Shown here piece by piece: positions 1 through 8,401 of a DNA stretch of 64,000 nt. Each line of letters begins with the position of its first letter. Positions within the stretch are counted from its first letter, which is position 1. The DNA is from Nitrosomonas cryotolerans ATCC 49181 (GTDB taxonomy: Bacteria; Pseudomonadota; Gammaproteobacteria; Burkholderiales; Nitrosomonadaceae): NCBI RefSeq assembly GCF_900143275.1, contig NZ_FSRO01000001.1, positions 1,444,116-1,508,115 of the forward strand, given 5' to 3'. The notes beneath the pieces are model-generated. The model saw nothing but the letters and a program-made list of their open reading frames with translations. It was not told the origin of the DNA and searched no databases. The translations under genes and the position numbers were made by a program.

Positions 1-1039
1 ACAATATTATTTTGGAAAGACAGTCGTAATTTTAGGCTTTATTCCTTGAAGGAAGGTCTGACACAATTTCAGTTAACGATTTCGAGCAGTCGATTTCTTC
101 TTTGAGATGTGTTTTCGGCCTGGCTAAGCCCATAGTCTCAATAATAATGCGGCACAAGCTGCAACTCCGGCAGCAAACAAGAATGCTGCTGAGGCACTTT
201 GGAAATGCCAGACGGATCCGAATAATAAACCTGCTGGAATGGCCGTCATGCCTATTACCATATGGTACCAGCCAAATGCCGTGCCTTGCTTGCCGGCTTC
301 AGCATAATCACTGATGAGGGCGCGTTCTGCGCCTTCACTCAAGCCAGCGAATAATCCGTAGAAGATACTTGCGAACCATAAGCCGCTGCTATCTGATACG
401 TTGACGTTGCTGAATAATAGGAATGGGCATGCGAAGGCTGTCCATCCAATCAATATGAGCGTGCCCCGTCCGAAACGATCTGCTAGGCGTCCGCCTGAGG
501 TGGCGGTGATGGCTTTGGCAAAATTGAGTGCTGACCATAATAGTAGCAGTTCGACTACACTGATACCTGATTGGTGCTCCCAATAGCAGAATAAAGGTTT
601 CTGAGGCGCGTGCAAAAGTGAAGAGCATGAGTACCAACAGGTAACGCTGCATGGGTAGGGACAAGGCAAGCCAGTTGAGTGGGGGTAATACCGGGGCATT
701 CTGAACGATTGTGGTTTTTTCTTCCTGAATGCCGATACCCATTAATAGCACCGCAATGCACCCCGGGACTGCCGACCATAAAATGACTTCACTCAGACTG
801 AGATCCGACCATGTCAATGCGGCGGCTGCGAGGCTGCCTGCAACTGCACCGCTGTTATCCAGGGTACGATGAAAACCAAAAGCATAACCCCGTATGTGTG
901 CTGGTGTTGTGTCGGCTATCAAAGCATCACGAGGTGCACTTCGGAGACCCTTCCCGATGCGATCCATACTTCGTAATACTAATATGGTCGGCCATAAATT
1001 GGCTAGTCCCGGTAGTGGGCGAGCAATATTAGACAGAAT

Positions 1040-2311
1040 GAGACCTTTGCAAAACTCAGTTTTTAAAATAAAGCCCACAAGTACGGTCGCTATTTTGAAT
1101 AATTGATATGTTTTAGCCGATCTTAATTATAAAAACTGCGGAATAAGCGACTTATTATCCTATTTACCGTTTAAAAAGCGCACGTTTCCTGTATTACTAA
1201 ATTTTGTACAAATAATTTGGGTAGTCTTTTTAAGTTATACGCCATAGCCTGCAGAATATGCCAAGCATGCGCTTTGGCCAAACCTCGGTAACGTAGGAAT
1301 TTACTTCCAAACCAACGTGCCTGACTGCCAAAGGTACGTTCCACGACATACCGGACTTTGGTGATCAAGCGATTGCGCTGTAATTGTCGTTGAGTCAACG
1401 GTTTGTTCTTCACCGCCTTATCCTGAATGCCATTCTTGATGCTGCGTGATTTCAAAGCCTCACGATGCTTCTGGCTACAATAGGCCTTGTCGCCATACAC
1501 TCGGGAACCTGGTTTAATTGCGGCCTTATCGAGTAATTTAAGCATAGGTTGGCTGTCATGTTGATTGGCAGCAGTGGTCTCAACCACCATCACCAAACCA
1601 TTGTCATCAACCAAGGTGTGTTGTTTATAACCAAACATAGATTTACCACCTTTCCTTACCCAACGAGCATCTGTATCTACACCGGGTTGATTGACTTCGA
1701 TGACTCGCATGGTAGCTTGGGCAGAGGATTCATCATCTCGCTCTTCGCGGTCGTTGACCACTTCATAGGGTGGCTTAGTCTTCGGTTTACGTGGGCTATG
1801 TGTGATGCTGGCATCAATGTGACAGCCTGTTTTAACAGTAACATTAAGTGCATGGATTTGCTGATTGATTTGTTCCAACAGGTTATCCCATGCCTGGGCA
1901 GCTGTTAAGCGTGTTCTGAAACGAGACAGTACCGAATGATCGGGAACATCGTCTTCCAAAGACAAACCTAGAAAGCGCATGACGTACAGATTGGCATTAG
2001 CCATATCTTCAACTGCCTCGTCACTGAGGCCGCCATGCCAGATACCAACCAACAGCATTTTAAACAAGAGCAATCCTGGATAGGCTGGGCGACCCGTAAC
2101 ATCAGTTGCAGGCGCATAATGCTGACTAATCACTTTTTCGATGGATACCCAGTCAATCAGGTGATCAATTTGATTCAGAAAGCTTCCTTTGCGGGTGCGA
2201 CGCACGACATCAAAATCTGAGAAGCTCACAATACACATTTATCCTATTGATTAAAAGCAGTATTTTATCACAAAGAGCAGTCAAATATACCGTCTACCGT
2301 GCAAAGGTCTC
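1040..2311 (-). mobile_element. IS5-family insertion sequence, intact copy
   Basis: This 1272-bp element has 12-bp terminal inverted repeats GAGACCTTTGCA (1040-1051) and their complement ending at 2311. It is flanked by the 5-bp direct repeat AGAAT (1035-1039 and 2312-2316), which I read as the target-site duplication. It holds a single full-length transposase gene. A second, badly damaged copy lies at 60563-62689. The ends match those of the small MITEs between 45.7 and 60.8 kb. Confidence 0.92.
1171..2238 (-). CDS. IS5-family transposase
   Basis: This 355-residue DDE transposase has the N-terminal domain typical of the IS5 group, including GRPAYPGLLLFKMLLVGIWH and a VPDHSVLSRFRTRL segment. 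The catalytic core shows HIDAS, YGDKAY and the VVERTFG motif with the last acidic residue. Length and motifs are complete, so the enzyme could be active. It is the only gene of its IS element. It is a candidate source of transposition activity for the MITEs that share its terminal repeats (inferred). Near-identical protein sequence is encoded by the damaged copy at 60.6-61.4 kb. Confidence 0.93.
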   Translation of the reverse strand: MCIVSFSDFDVVRRTRKGSFLNQIDHLIDWVSIEKVISQHYAPATDVTGRPAYPGLLLFKMLLVGIWHGGLSDEAVEDMANANLYVMRFLGLSLEDDVPDHSVLSRFRTRLTAAQAWDNLLEQINQQIHALNVTVKTGCHIDASITHSPRKPKTKPPYEVVNDREERDDESSAQATMRVIEVNQPGVDTDARWVRKGGKSMFGYKQHTLVDDNGLVMVVETTAANQHDSQPMLKLLDKAAIKPGSRVYGDKAYCSQKHREALKSRSIKNGIQDKAVKNKPLTQRQLQRNRLITKVRYVVERTFGSQARWFGSKFLRYRGLAKAHAWHILQAMAYNLKRLPKLFVQNLVIQETCAF

Positions 2312-2596
2312 AGAATATAACCTGCTACAGTCAGTTCGTCGCCCATACATAAGATCGGAACGCCGCCCTGACCACAATTTGAGAAAGCTGGCTAGTGCGT
2401 CAGCAACCCCTTCAACTAAACCGAGTACGACCGGTCCGGCAGCCAGTACGGTTGCGAGTAAAATCGGGATGAGCGGAACAACAATGTCAGACGCGAAATC
2501 ATTGAAGAAGCTAACGAAGCTGAGAATAATGACGGTGCGTGGCAGTGTTTTTCGTTCGGCAGAATTCGCCTCATGGTTTTGCTCGAGTTTATCCAC

Positions 2597-2826
2597 GGTG
2601 AGAGGTATGCATAGAATAGATCCTCATGTTTGATAAATTGGCTAGCGTTTATTGTAGCCCTGTGCGTAAAATTTGTTTGAATTTGAATGCTGGTTAGGCT
2701 GGTGTCCGGCTATGCTTGAAATCCACAGAAGCATCGGAAGGAAAGATTGTTGTGCCAAATCGCTGTCCCGGGATATTCAGGAATAGGCATTAGACTTTTT
2801 ATTTTATCATCTCAACTTCCGGAAAA
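2597..2826. other. intergenic region before the tnpB element
   Basis: This stretch lies between the start of the broken MFS gene and the left hairpin of the tnpB element. I see no convincing coding sequence. It would have held the MFS promoter and includes the left flank of the IS200/IS605-type element. Confidence 0.5.
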
Positions 2827-4110
2827 CCCCGGTCTTAAGGCCGGGGATGGATAGGGAGTCAGCTTCGCTGATACTAAAGCCTGTTTTTTCACCTATTTCT
2901 GTTACAGTGTGTTAATGGAAATTAAGCGCGCATACAAATTCAGGTTTTACCCAACTTTTGAGCAAGAAACTATTCTGGCTCAAACATTCGGGTGTGCTCG
3001 GTTTGTCTATAATCGCATGTTGCGCGTTCGTTCTGATGCTTGGTATACCGAGAAAAAAGGAATCGGGTATCATGCTACCTCCTCTTTGTTGACCGAGTTA
3101 AAAAAAGAGCCTGAATTTGAATGGCTGAACAAAGTTTCCAGTGTTCCTGTGCAGCAATCTCTCCGCCACCTGCAAACGGCATTTGGTAATTTCTTTGCCA
3201 AACGAGCCAAATACCCGTCATTCAAAAGCAAGCATGAGAAGCAATCGGCTGAATACACGTCCAGCGCCTTCAAGTGGGACGGTAAGTCTCTGAAACTGGC
3301 GAAGATGAAAGATCCACTGAATATCAGATGGTCGCGCACCCTTCCTAAGGCAACAAAACTAACGATTGCAACAGTCTCTAAAGACTCAGCGGGTCGATAC
3401 CATGTTTCTATGCTTTGCGACGACTCTGTTGCGCGAAAGCCAAGGGTTAGCGGCAAAGTCGGCATTGACTTAGGATTAACGCACTTCGCTATTCTTTCTA
3501 CGGGCGAGAAGATTGCGTCTCCTAACACGCTACGAAAGAATGAAACCAGGCTTGCTAAGCTGCAACGCAAGCTATCTAAAAAGCGCAAAGGGTCGGCCAA
3601 TAGACAAAAAGCCAGACTGAAAGTAGCGCGACTACATGCAGGAATTGCTGATGCTCGTAAAGACTTTCTACATAAACTCTCAACACGGCTAGTGAACGAA
3701 AACCAAGTGATAGCTGTAGAGTCTTTAGCTGTTAGCAATATGAAGAAAAATCGTTGCCTCGCAAAATCAATTTCCGATGCAAGATGGGGTGAATTTGTGC
3801 GGCAATTAGAATACAAGTCGCTGTGGTACGGGCGAGAGCTTGTAGGTATTGACCGATGGTATCCAAGCAGCAAACGCTGCTCGGGATGTGGGCATACCGT
3901 AAACAAGATGCCTTTGAATGTGCGTGAATGGACTTGTCCGGAATGCGGATCAATCCATGATCGAGACATCAACGCAGCGCGTAATGTTTTGGCCGCTGGA
4001 CTGGCGGTGTCAGCCCTTGGAGAATCTATAAGTCCTGTTTGCATTTAGGTGCGTCCGGGTTGGATTCGTTGAATTGGGAATCCCCTTCGTTTACGGAGGG
4101 GAGCAGTCAA
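2827..4110 (+). mobile_element. IS200/IS605-type (IS1341-like) element with tnpB only
   Basis: A left-end hairpin (2827-2846, 8-bp stem CCCCGGTC/GGCCGGGG with one G-T wobble and TTAA loop) and a right-end hairpin (4082-4101, stem CCCCTTCG/CGGAGGGG with TTTA loop) bracket a tnpB gene. There are no terminal inverted repeats and no target duplication, as expected for single-strand transposing IS200/IS605 elements. No tnpA (Y1 transposase) is present, so the element is non-autonomous or domesticated. Exact ends are uncertain; the right end is probably just after the hairpin, near GAGCAGTCAA. Confidence 0.75.
2915..4048 (+). CDS. tnpB: TnpB RNA-guided nuclease of an IS200/IS605-type element
   Basis: From a GTG start at 2909 the protein is 379 residues; the ATG at 2915 is the likelier start (MEIKRAYKFRFYP). 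The RuvC-like nuclease core is complete: GIDLGLTHF (Asp187 in GTG numbering), VIAVESLAVSNM (Glu271) and HDRDINAARN (Asp351/353). A zinc ribbon CSGCGH...CPECGS uses Cys324, 327, 343 and 346. The N-terminal WED-like region begins YKFRFYP. TnpB proteins are known to cut DNA guided by an omega-RNA transcribed from the 3' end of the gene and the right end of the element. All catalytic residues are present, so this copy may be active. A degraded relative lies near 56.7 kb. Confidence 0.92.
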   Translation: MEIKRAYKFRFYPTFEQETILAQTFGCARFVYNRMLRVRSDAWYTEKKGIGYHATSSLLTELKKEPEFEWLNKVSSVPVQQSLRHLQTAFGNFFAKRAKYPSFKSKHEKQSAEYTSSAFKWDGKSLKLAKMKDPLNIRWSRTLPKATKLTIATVSKDSAGRYHVSMLCDDSVARKPRVSGKVGIDLGLTHFAILSTGEKIASPNTLRKNETRLAKLQRKLSKKRKGSANRQKARLKVARLHAGIADARKDFLHKLSTRLVNENQVIAVESLAVSNMKKNRCLAKSISDARWGEFVRQLEYKSLWYGRELVGIDRWYPSSKRCSGCGHTVNKMPLNVREWTCPECGSIHDRDINAARNVLAAGLAVSALGESISPVCI

Positions 4111-4125
4111 GAATGATTGATGATT
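3900..4125 (+). ncRNA. candidate omega-RNA (reRNA) of the tnpB element
   Basis: In this family the guide RNA overlaps the 3' end of tnpB and continues through the right-end hairpin into flanking DNA, whose first bases act as guide. Here the hairpin at 4082-4101 sits 34 bp after the tnpB stop, in the expected position. The guide would be the bases from about 4110 onward. The boundaries are inferred from family knowledge only. Confidence 0.4.
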
Positions 4126-4336
4126 CTAATTTCGCTTGTTTTCCAATAAGCTGGCGTCATAATTTCATCAAATGCTTGTCGATTATTTTGTAATGTGATG
4201 AGATACTCACTTGAATATCTTGTTGATAAAATTGCTTTCCTTTTTAGAAAACGTGCATTAAGATTCTTTTTTATTACAGATTATCTTGGGCAAGTGCGGG
4301 AAATCATGATAATTATTTATTCTCAAAGGGACACAA

Positions 4337-4864
4337 ATGCTGACATTGAATACTAAAGTGACTAGTGCCGATTCAATATTTGCACAACTGGTTTTGCCTT
4401 ATGAATTACGTGAGAATAGCCGTTTACGTACTGCACTTGAATCAGGAGAAGAAGTGGCTATTTTTACAGAGCGCGGCACCGTTCTGCGTAATAAGGACTT
4501 GCTTAGAAGCGAGGATGGCAGAGTGGTGGAAATTATTTCAGCACAAGAACCGACTTATCGAATAACCTGTAGTACGGCACATAATTTATTACGTTGTGCT
4601 TTTCACCTGGGTAATCGACATACGCAGACACAAGTGGAAGGCGGATTCCTGCGTATTTATCAAGATAGCGTATTGAAGGAAATGTTAGAGCGATTGGGCG
4701 CTACCGTAATAGAGGAAAGTGCGCAATTCGAGCCGGAATCGGGTGCCTATCATAGTGGTGGCCATCACCACCATGGAGATGATGAGCACAGTCATGCACA
4801 CGGCCCGCTTGCGCCGATACCCGTGCGTCAGAAGATTCATCGTGCAACGGACCCGCAATCATAA
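4337..4864 (+). CDS. ureE: urease accessory protein UreE, nickel metallochaperone
   Basis: UreE hands nickel to the urease apoprotein complex (UreD-UreF-UreG). This 175-residue protein has the UreE N-terminal peptide-binding domain (MLTLNTKV...EEVAIFTERGTVLRNKDLL), the central metallochaperone domain (AHNLLRCAFHLGNRHTQ, with His90 and His95), and a C-terminal histidine-rich tail from residue 139 on (HSGGHHHHGDDEHSHAHG) that should bind several nickel ions. It stands alone, well upstream of ureD, instead of in its usual place between ureC and ureF. A decayed copy remains in that usual place (13807-13962). Its start follows AAAGGGACACAA. Confidence 0.95.
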   Translation: MLTLNTKVTSADSIFAQLVLPYELRENSRLRTALESGEEVAIFTERGTVLRNKDLLRSEDGRVVEIISAQEPTYRITCSTAHNLLRCAFHLGNRHTQTQVEGGFLRIYQDSVLKEMLERLGATVIEESAQFEPESGAYHSGGHHHHGDDEHSHAHGPLAPIPVRQKIHRATDPQS

Positions 4865-4986
4865 ACAAGGCAATATCGTATCTTGCGTACATCATGGCCA
4901 GCTTGCAAAGGCAGAGCTGGCGGCAGTAATCGAGATGCAATAAGATATTTGCTTAGGCTGCTTGTTTCCGGTAATCAATAAAAGTA

Positions 4987-5018
4987 TGGCTGTAATATAA
5001 AAAGTCAAATTACAGCCA
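4987..5018 (+). terminator. stem-loop downstream of ureE
   Basis: TGGCTGTAAT (4987-4996) and ATTACAGCCA (5009-5018) form a perfect 10-bp stem with a 12-base loop, about 120 bp after the ureE stop. It lacks a strong T run, so intrinsic termination is possible but not certain. Confidence 0.45.
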
Positions 5019-5159
5019 CCTTTCTGAATGTTAATGATATTTTTGTCATTATAAGACACTTTTTAGAAATTCTGTTTGGTCACTGCCTGCAAAAGATGTC
5101 GTCCTGTTATCGGACGCATGATAGGCTGGTCTGCTCAAATGGACGGTGTATTCCAGTTA

Positions 5160-5179
5160 TTATCCTGCGATTAGGATAA
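5160..5179. promoter_or_regulatory. operator-like inverted repeat upstream of metal ABC transporter
   Basis: TTATCCT-GCGATT-AGGATAA is a perfect 7-bp inverted repeat about 175 bp before the transporter start. The half-site TTATCCT recurs upstream of ureD near 10086, and AGGATA/TATCC recurs as a palindrome upstream of the TonB receptor (20233-20244). A metal-responsive repressor such as NikR or Zur is a possible binder, but the repeat does not match the E. coli NikR site. Confidence 0.3.
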
Positions 5180-5353
5180 AAAGCATTACAAATTAATCTC
5201 TATAAACATCCAGTGATAGAAGAGATCGGACGGGATAAGCGGGATAAAAGTATTTCTGCTAACCAGATGATTAATGTGAGAGTTGTATGCGTTCTTATCG
5301 TGTGGCGATCCAATGCAGTCTGAGATTGCAACACCTACTTTAAAAGGATAATA

Positions 5354-6322
5354 ATGAAAGGATTACGCTTATTTTTGGGCAAAATTTTAGCCTGTCTGAT
5401 ATTTTCTGTTTTGGCTAGCACCACTCATGCGCAAGAGTCGTATAAAAAACTTAATATTGTTACGACCGTTGCCCCTATAACAAATATAGTTAAAAATATC
5501 AGTGGCGATCATGCTCATGTAACAGGCATTGTTCCTGATGGAACAGATTCTCATACTTTTGAGCCTATTCCAACAGACGCAAAAATACTGGCATCTGCCG
5601 ATTTGATTATTGTTAATGGGCTCGATCTTGAGTTACCGACAGTAGCGTTGGCGAAAAAGGTGAAAAATCCAAATACCTCCATTCTGCAGTTGGGTAACCG
5701 TGCATTAAAAAAAGAAGATTGGCGCTATGATTTCAGTTTTCCTCGTGAGCAGGGTCATCCTAATCCACATCTCTGGCCTAATATTGCTTTGGCAATGCGC
5801 TATGCTGAGATCATTCAGGACAGTCTGGTTGAACTCGATCCATCGCGCAAGGCATATTATATTGCGAACACGAGTGCTTATCGGGCAAAGCTGCGGAAGC
5901 TTGATGATGCAATCTTTGACTGTGTAAACAGTATTCCCGTTAAAAACCGGAAATTAGTGACTTATCATGATTCATTTGCTTATTTTGCTCCACGCTATGG
6001 CATGCAGGTAATTGCGGCCATTCAGCCTTCGGATTTCTCTGAGCCAGGCCCGCGTGAGATGATTCGTATCATCCAGCAAATTAAAAATGAACAGATTCCT
6101 GCTATCTTTGGCTCCGAAGTCTTTCCCAGCAAGGTAATGGAACAGATTGCCCGAGAAGCAGGCGCTACATTTATTGATCAACTTTCAGATGATGAATTGC
6201 CCGCACCGCCGCATGATTCTTTTATTGGCATGATGGTACGTAACATGACTGTTATGACGAAGGCGCTGGGCGGCAATCCTGAGTGTGTGGCAACGGTTGA
6301 TACCAGTAATATCTTTCCCTGA
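5354..6322 (+). CDS. metal ABC transporter substrate-binding protein (TroA/ZnuA family)
   Basis: This is the periplasmic metal-binding subunit of a cluster A-I ABC importer (zinc, manganese or iron type). A signal peptide ends near THAQ (residues 1-27). Likely metal ligands are the His of TDSHTFEP (about residue 67), the His of NPHLWPN, and Glu/Asp residues in the C-terminal lobe such as GSEVFPS and DQLSDD. The gene opens a three-gene operon, with the ATPase beginning 8 bp downstream. Its setting between ureE and the urease operon suggests nickel, but the family normally carries Zn or Mn, so the substrate is unproven. Confidence 0.88.
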   Translation: MKGLRLFLGKILACLIFSVLASTTHAQESYKKLNIVTTVAPITNIVKNISGDHAHVTGIVPDGTDSHTFEPIPTDAKILASADLIIVNGLDLELPTVALAKKVKNPNTSILQLGNRALKKEDWRYDFSFPREQGHPNPHLWPNIALAMRYAEIIQDSLVELDPSRKAYYIANTSAYRAKLRKLDDAIFDCVNSIPVKNRKLVTYHDSFAYFAPRYGMQVIAAIQPSDFSEPGPREMIRIIQQIKNEQIPAIFGSEVFPSKVMEQIAREAGATFIDQLSDDELPAPPHDSFIGMMVRNMTVMTKALGGNPECVATVDTSNIFP

Positions 6323-6329
6323 GGCATGA

Positions 6330-7118
6330 ATGAGCGCCGCGGTTAGTTTGAGTAATGTGACTACTGGTTATGAGCATAATGTGACATTTTCTCACGTGTC
6401 GCTCGAAATCCCGGCTGGCCGATTTGCAGGTATTGTGGGCCCGACAGGCTGTGGTAAAACAACATTGCTTAAAACAATTCTGGGCAGGCAAGTGACTTTT
6501 TCCGGTGATGTGCAGGTGAATGGATCTTCTGTGGGTCATATACACCCAGGTGCTATTGGCTACGTACCACAATTAGGCAGTGTTGATTGGAAATTTCCGG
6601 TCACAGTGAAAGAAGTAATCATGATGGGGCTATATACTAATAGGCGTATCTGGCCCTGGCCCAGTAAAGAGGAATCTAAACGTGTGCATGATCTGGCTGA
6701 TAGATTGGGTATCTATAGCTGCTTACACCATCATATCGTGCATACTTCTGGTGGTCAGCGTCAACGCGCATTTCTTGCTCGTGCGTTGATTAATAATCCA
6801 CAGCTTCTGATACTGGATGAACCGACCTCAGGTGTTGATATTAAGACTCAGCATGAGATCTTGCATTTACTGAGCGACATCAATGGTGAAGGTATTACCA
6901 TTTTATTGACTACTCACGACCTGAATGCCGTTGCCTCACATCTGCCATGGGTGATTTGTTTCAATCATGGTGTGATAGCAGAGGGTCGGCCATGCGATAT
7001 TTTTACGAATGAGGTGCTCACTAAAACTTATGGTGGTGATATCGTCATAATCAAGCATGGCGATTATTTCCTGATCGCCAATAATACACCTTTACATTTA
7101 ACGGGCAATTCCGGATAA
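6330..7118 (+). CDS. metal ABC transporter ATP-binding protein
   Basis: This 262-residue ATPase powers the importer. It has a Walker A motif GPTGCGKTT (about residues 37-45), a Q-loop region (YVPQLG), an ABC signature SGGQRQRAFLARAL, a Walker B LLILDEPTSG and an H-loop (LTTHDLN). Like the MntB/ZnuC/TroB subfamily it has the conserved VDWKFPVTVKEVIMMG segment. It ends directly against the permease ATG, consistent with translational coupling. Confidence 0.9.
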   Translation: MSAAVSLSNVTTGYEHNVTFSHVSLEIPAGRFAGIVGPTGCGKTTLLKTILGRQVTFSGDVQVNGSSVGHIHPGAIGYVPQLGSVDWKFPVTVKEVIMMGLYTNRRIWPWPSKEESKRVHDLADRLGIYSCLHHHIVHTSGGQRQRAFLARALINNPQLLILDEPTSGVDIKTQHEILHLLSDINGEGITILLTTHDLNAVASHLPWVICFNHGVIAEGRPCDIFTNEVLTKTYGGDIVIIKHGDYFLIANNTPLHLTGNSG

Positions 7119-8063
7119 ATGGCTATTTTTCTGGAGCCGCTGGAATACGAATTTTTTCGGCATGGTCTGCTAGCCGCATTGATGGTGGGCTCTTTATGCG
7201 GCTTGATTGGTGTGTACGTAGTGCTGCGCGGTATGAGTTATGTCGGGCATGGATTGTCGCACGCGGCATTTGGTGGCGCAGTAGTTGGTTTTATACTCGA
7301 TTTCAATTTTTATATTGGTGCCGGCGTGATGGGTCTGCTGGCTGCATTGCTGATTGATCGAATGACACAGAATAGTAAGATCAAATCGGATGCGGCTATC
7401 GGCATTGTGACCACTGCCATGTTTGCCTTGGGGGTGGCCATTATTAGTCAGATGCGCACGTTTAATCGTAGCTTTGATGCGGCCTTATTCGGTAATATTC
7501 TGGGTATTACCGATCAAGATCTGATCATTGTCGGGCTGGTTACCGCTTTTACCATGATTACGATATTCATTATGTACAGGCCACTACTCTTTTCTACCTT
7601 TGATAGTGAAGCAGCACAGGTATTCGGAATCAAAGTAAGAATAGTACAATTAATCTTTGCGCTTCTATTGACGTTATCCATCATCGCCTCTATGAATATC
7701 GTGGGTGTGACTATGATTGCCGCGACTCTGATCATGCCTGCGATGACAGCCCGCATGATGACGGACAGTTTTGGTCGCATGCAAATCTATTCTATTATCA
7801 TCGGTGCAATGACAGGCATCGCAGGTATGTATTTGAGTTATTTCTTTAATGCTGCCTCGGGTGCAACCATTGTGCTATTTGGTGCCTTATTGTTTGGCTT
7901 GTCAGCGTTAATCAAACATATCCAAGAGCAACGGATATTACGCGCTAATCTTCATTGTCATGGTGGCTTGATTCGGGTACATCCGCATAAGCATGACACA
8001 CCGGATTACCGTTGTGAGAATGGTGACATTTGTCCGCAGAAATCAAGGCGAGAAGTGGAATAA
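7119..8063 (+). CDS. metal ABC transporter permease (ABC-3 family)
   Basis: The inner-membrane channel subunit has 314 residues and about eight hydrophobic segments, with GLIGVYVVLRGMSYVGHGLSHAAFGG near the start and NIVGVTMIAATLIMPAMTARM near the end, both characteristic of the ABC-3 (ZnuB/TroC/MntC) family. An unusual hydrophilic tail after about residue 277 is rich in His and Cys (HCHGGLIRVHPHKHD, then YRCENGDIC). It may bind metal on the cytoplasmic side. It starts immediately after the ATPase stop codon. Confidence 0.9.
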   Translation: MAIFLEPLEYEFFRHGLLAALMVGSLCGLIGVYVVLRGMSYVGHGLSHAAFGGAVVGFILDFNFYIGAGVMGLLAALLIDRMTQNSKIKSDAAIGIVTTAMFALGVAIISQMRTFNRSFDAALFGNILGITDQDLIIVGLVTAFTMITIFIMYRPLLFSTFDSEAAQVFGIKVRIVQLIFALLLTLSIIASMNIVGVTMIAATLIMPAMTARMMTDSFGRMQIYSIIIGAMTGIAGMYLSYFFNAASGATIVLFGALLFGLSALIKHIQEQRILRANLHCHGGLIRVHPHKHDTPDYRCENGDICPQKSRREVE

Positions 8064-8401
8064 ATCGGATGAATGATTGTTGAACAGCTTGTTTTCCGGA
8101 CTGCACCTGTTGTTCATCTGCTTGTGAATTAAAGGGATACTGCGATGTAACTTTATGAATATCAGTTGTTTACTTGGGATAAAATTAAAAATGAATTTAG
8201 GGCGAGGTTAAGAAAGAAGGCAGTAATAAACAAAAAGAAGCTGGTAAGTCACTCCTCCTTATATTTGTAGTAAGTCTGATGAGGCCTCTTGATGTATTAA
8301 GAGGTAATTGAGGAAGCATGTTGTAGTCGATCAATGGTGCGAACTGGTTGACTATTATTCTACATATATAGCATCCGCGAGAAAAAAGGAGATTAGCAAT
8401 C
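8064..8401. other. intergenic region upstream of the porin gene
   Basis: No coding sequence is seen. A short stem CCTCTT/AAGAGG lies near 8285-8304. The ribosome binding site AAAGGAG for the porin lies at about 8386. The porin probably has its own promoter here. Confidence 0.4.

Larger units (their letters stand above)
124..2596 (-). pseudogene. MFS transporter gene, broken by IS5-family insertion and frameshifts
   Basis: Three minus-strand pieces together make one major facilitator protein. The N-terminal piece (2596 down to about 2340) has the MFS start with SFFNDFASDIVVPLIP. The middle piece (about 1034 down to 570) carries RSMDRIGKGLRSAPRDALIA, typical of the MFS loop 2-3 region. The C-terminal piece (about 580 down to 124) has SGGRLADRFGRG and several membrane segments. 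The middle and end pieces are in different frames, with the shift near 565-585. A second shift lies near 2335, where frame GRRT passes to frame ELTVAGYIL, perhaps through loss of a short repeated unit. An IS element (1040-2311) sits inside the gene. Removing it and one 5-bp duplication rejoins the reading frame as AGYIL-SNIARPLPG. The substrate is unknown. With three lesions the gene is certainly non-functional. Confidence 0.88.
4865..5353. other. intergenic region with two inverted repeats
   Basis: No coding sequence is convincing here. The stretch holds a stem-loop at 4987-5018 and an operator-like inverted repeat at 5160-5179, described separately. The promoter of the metal transporter operon should lie in its right half. 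Confidence 0.5.

Noticed and set aside
3070..4044. 324-codon open frame on the minus strand opposite tnpB
   Set aside because: It is antisense to a well-supported TnpB with complete motifs and has no recognisable domain.
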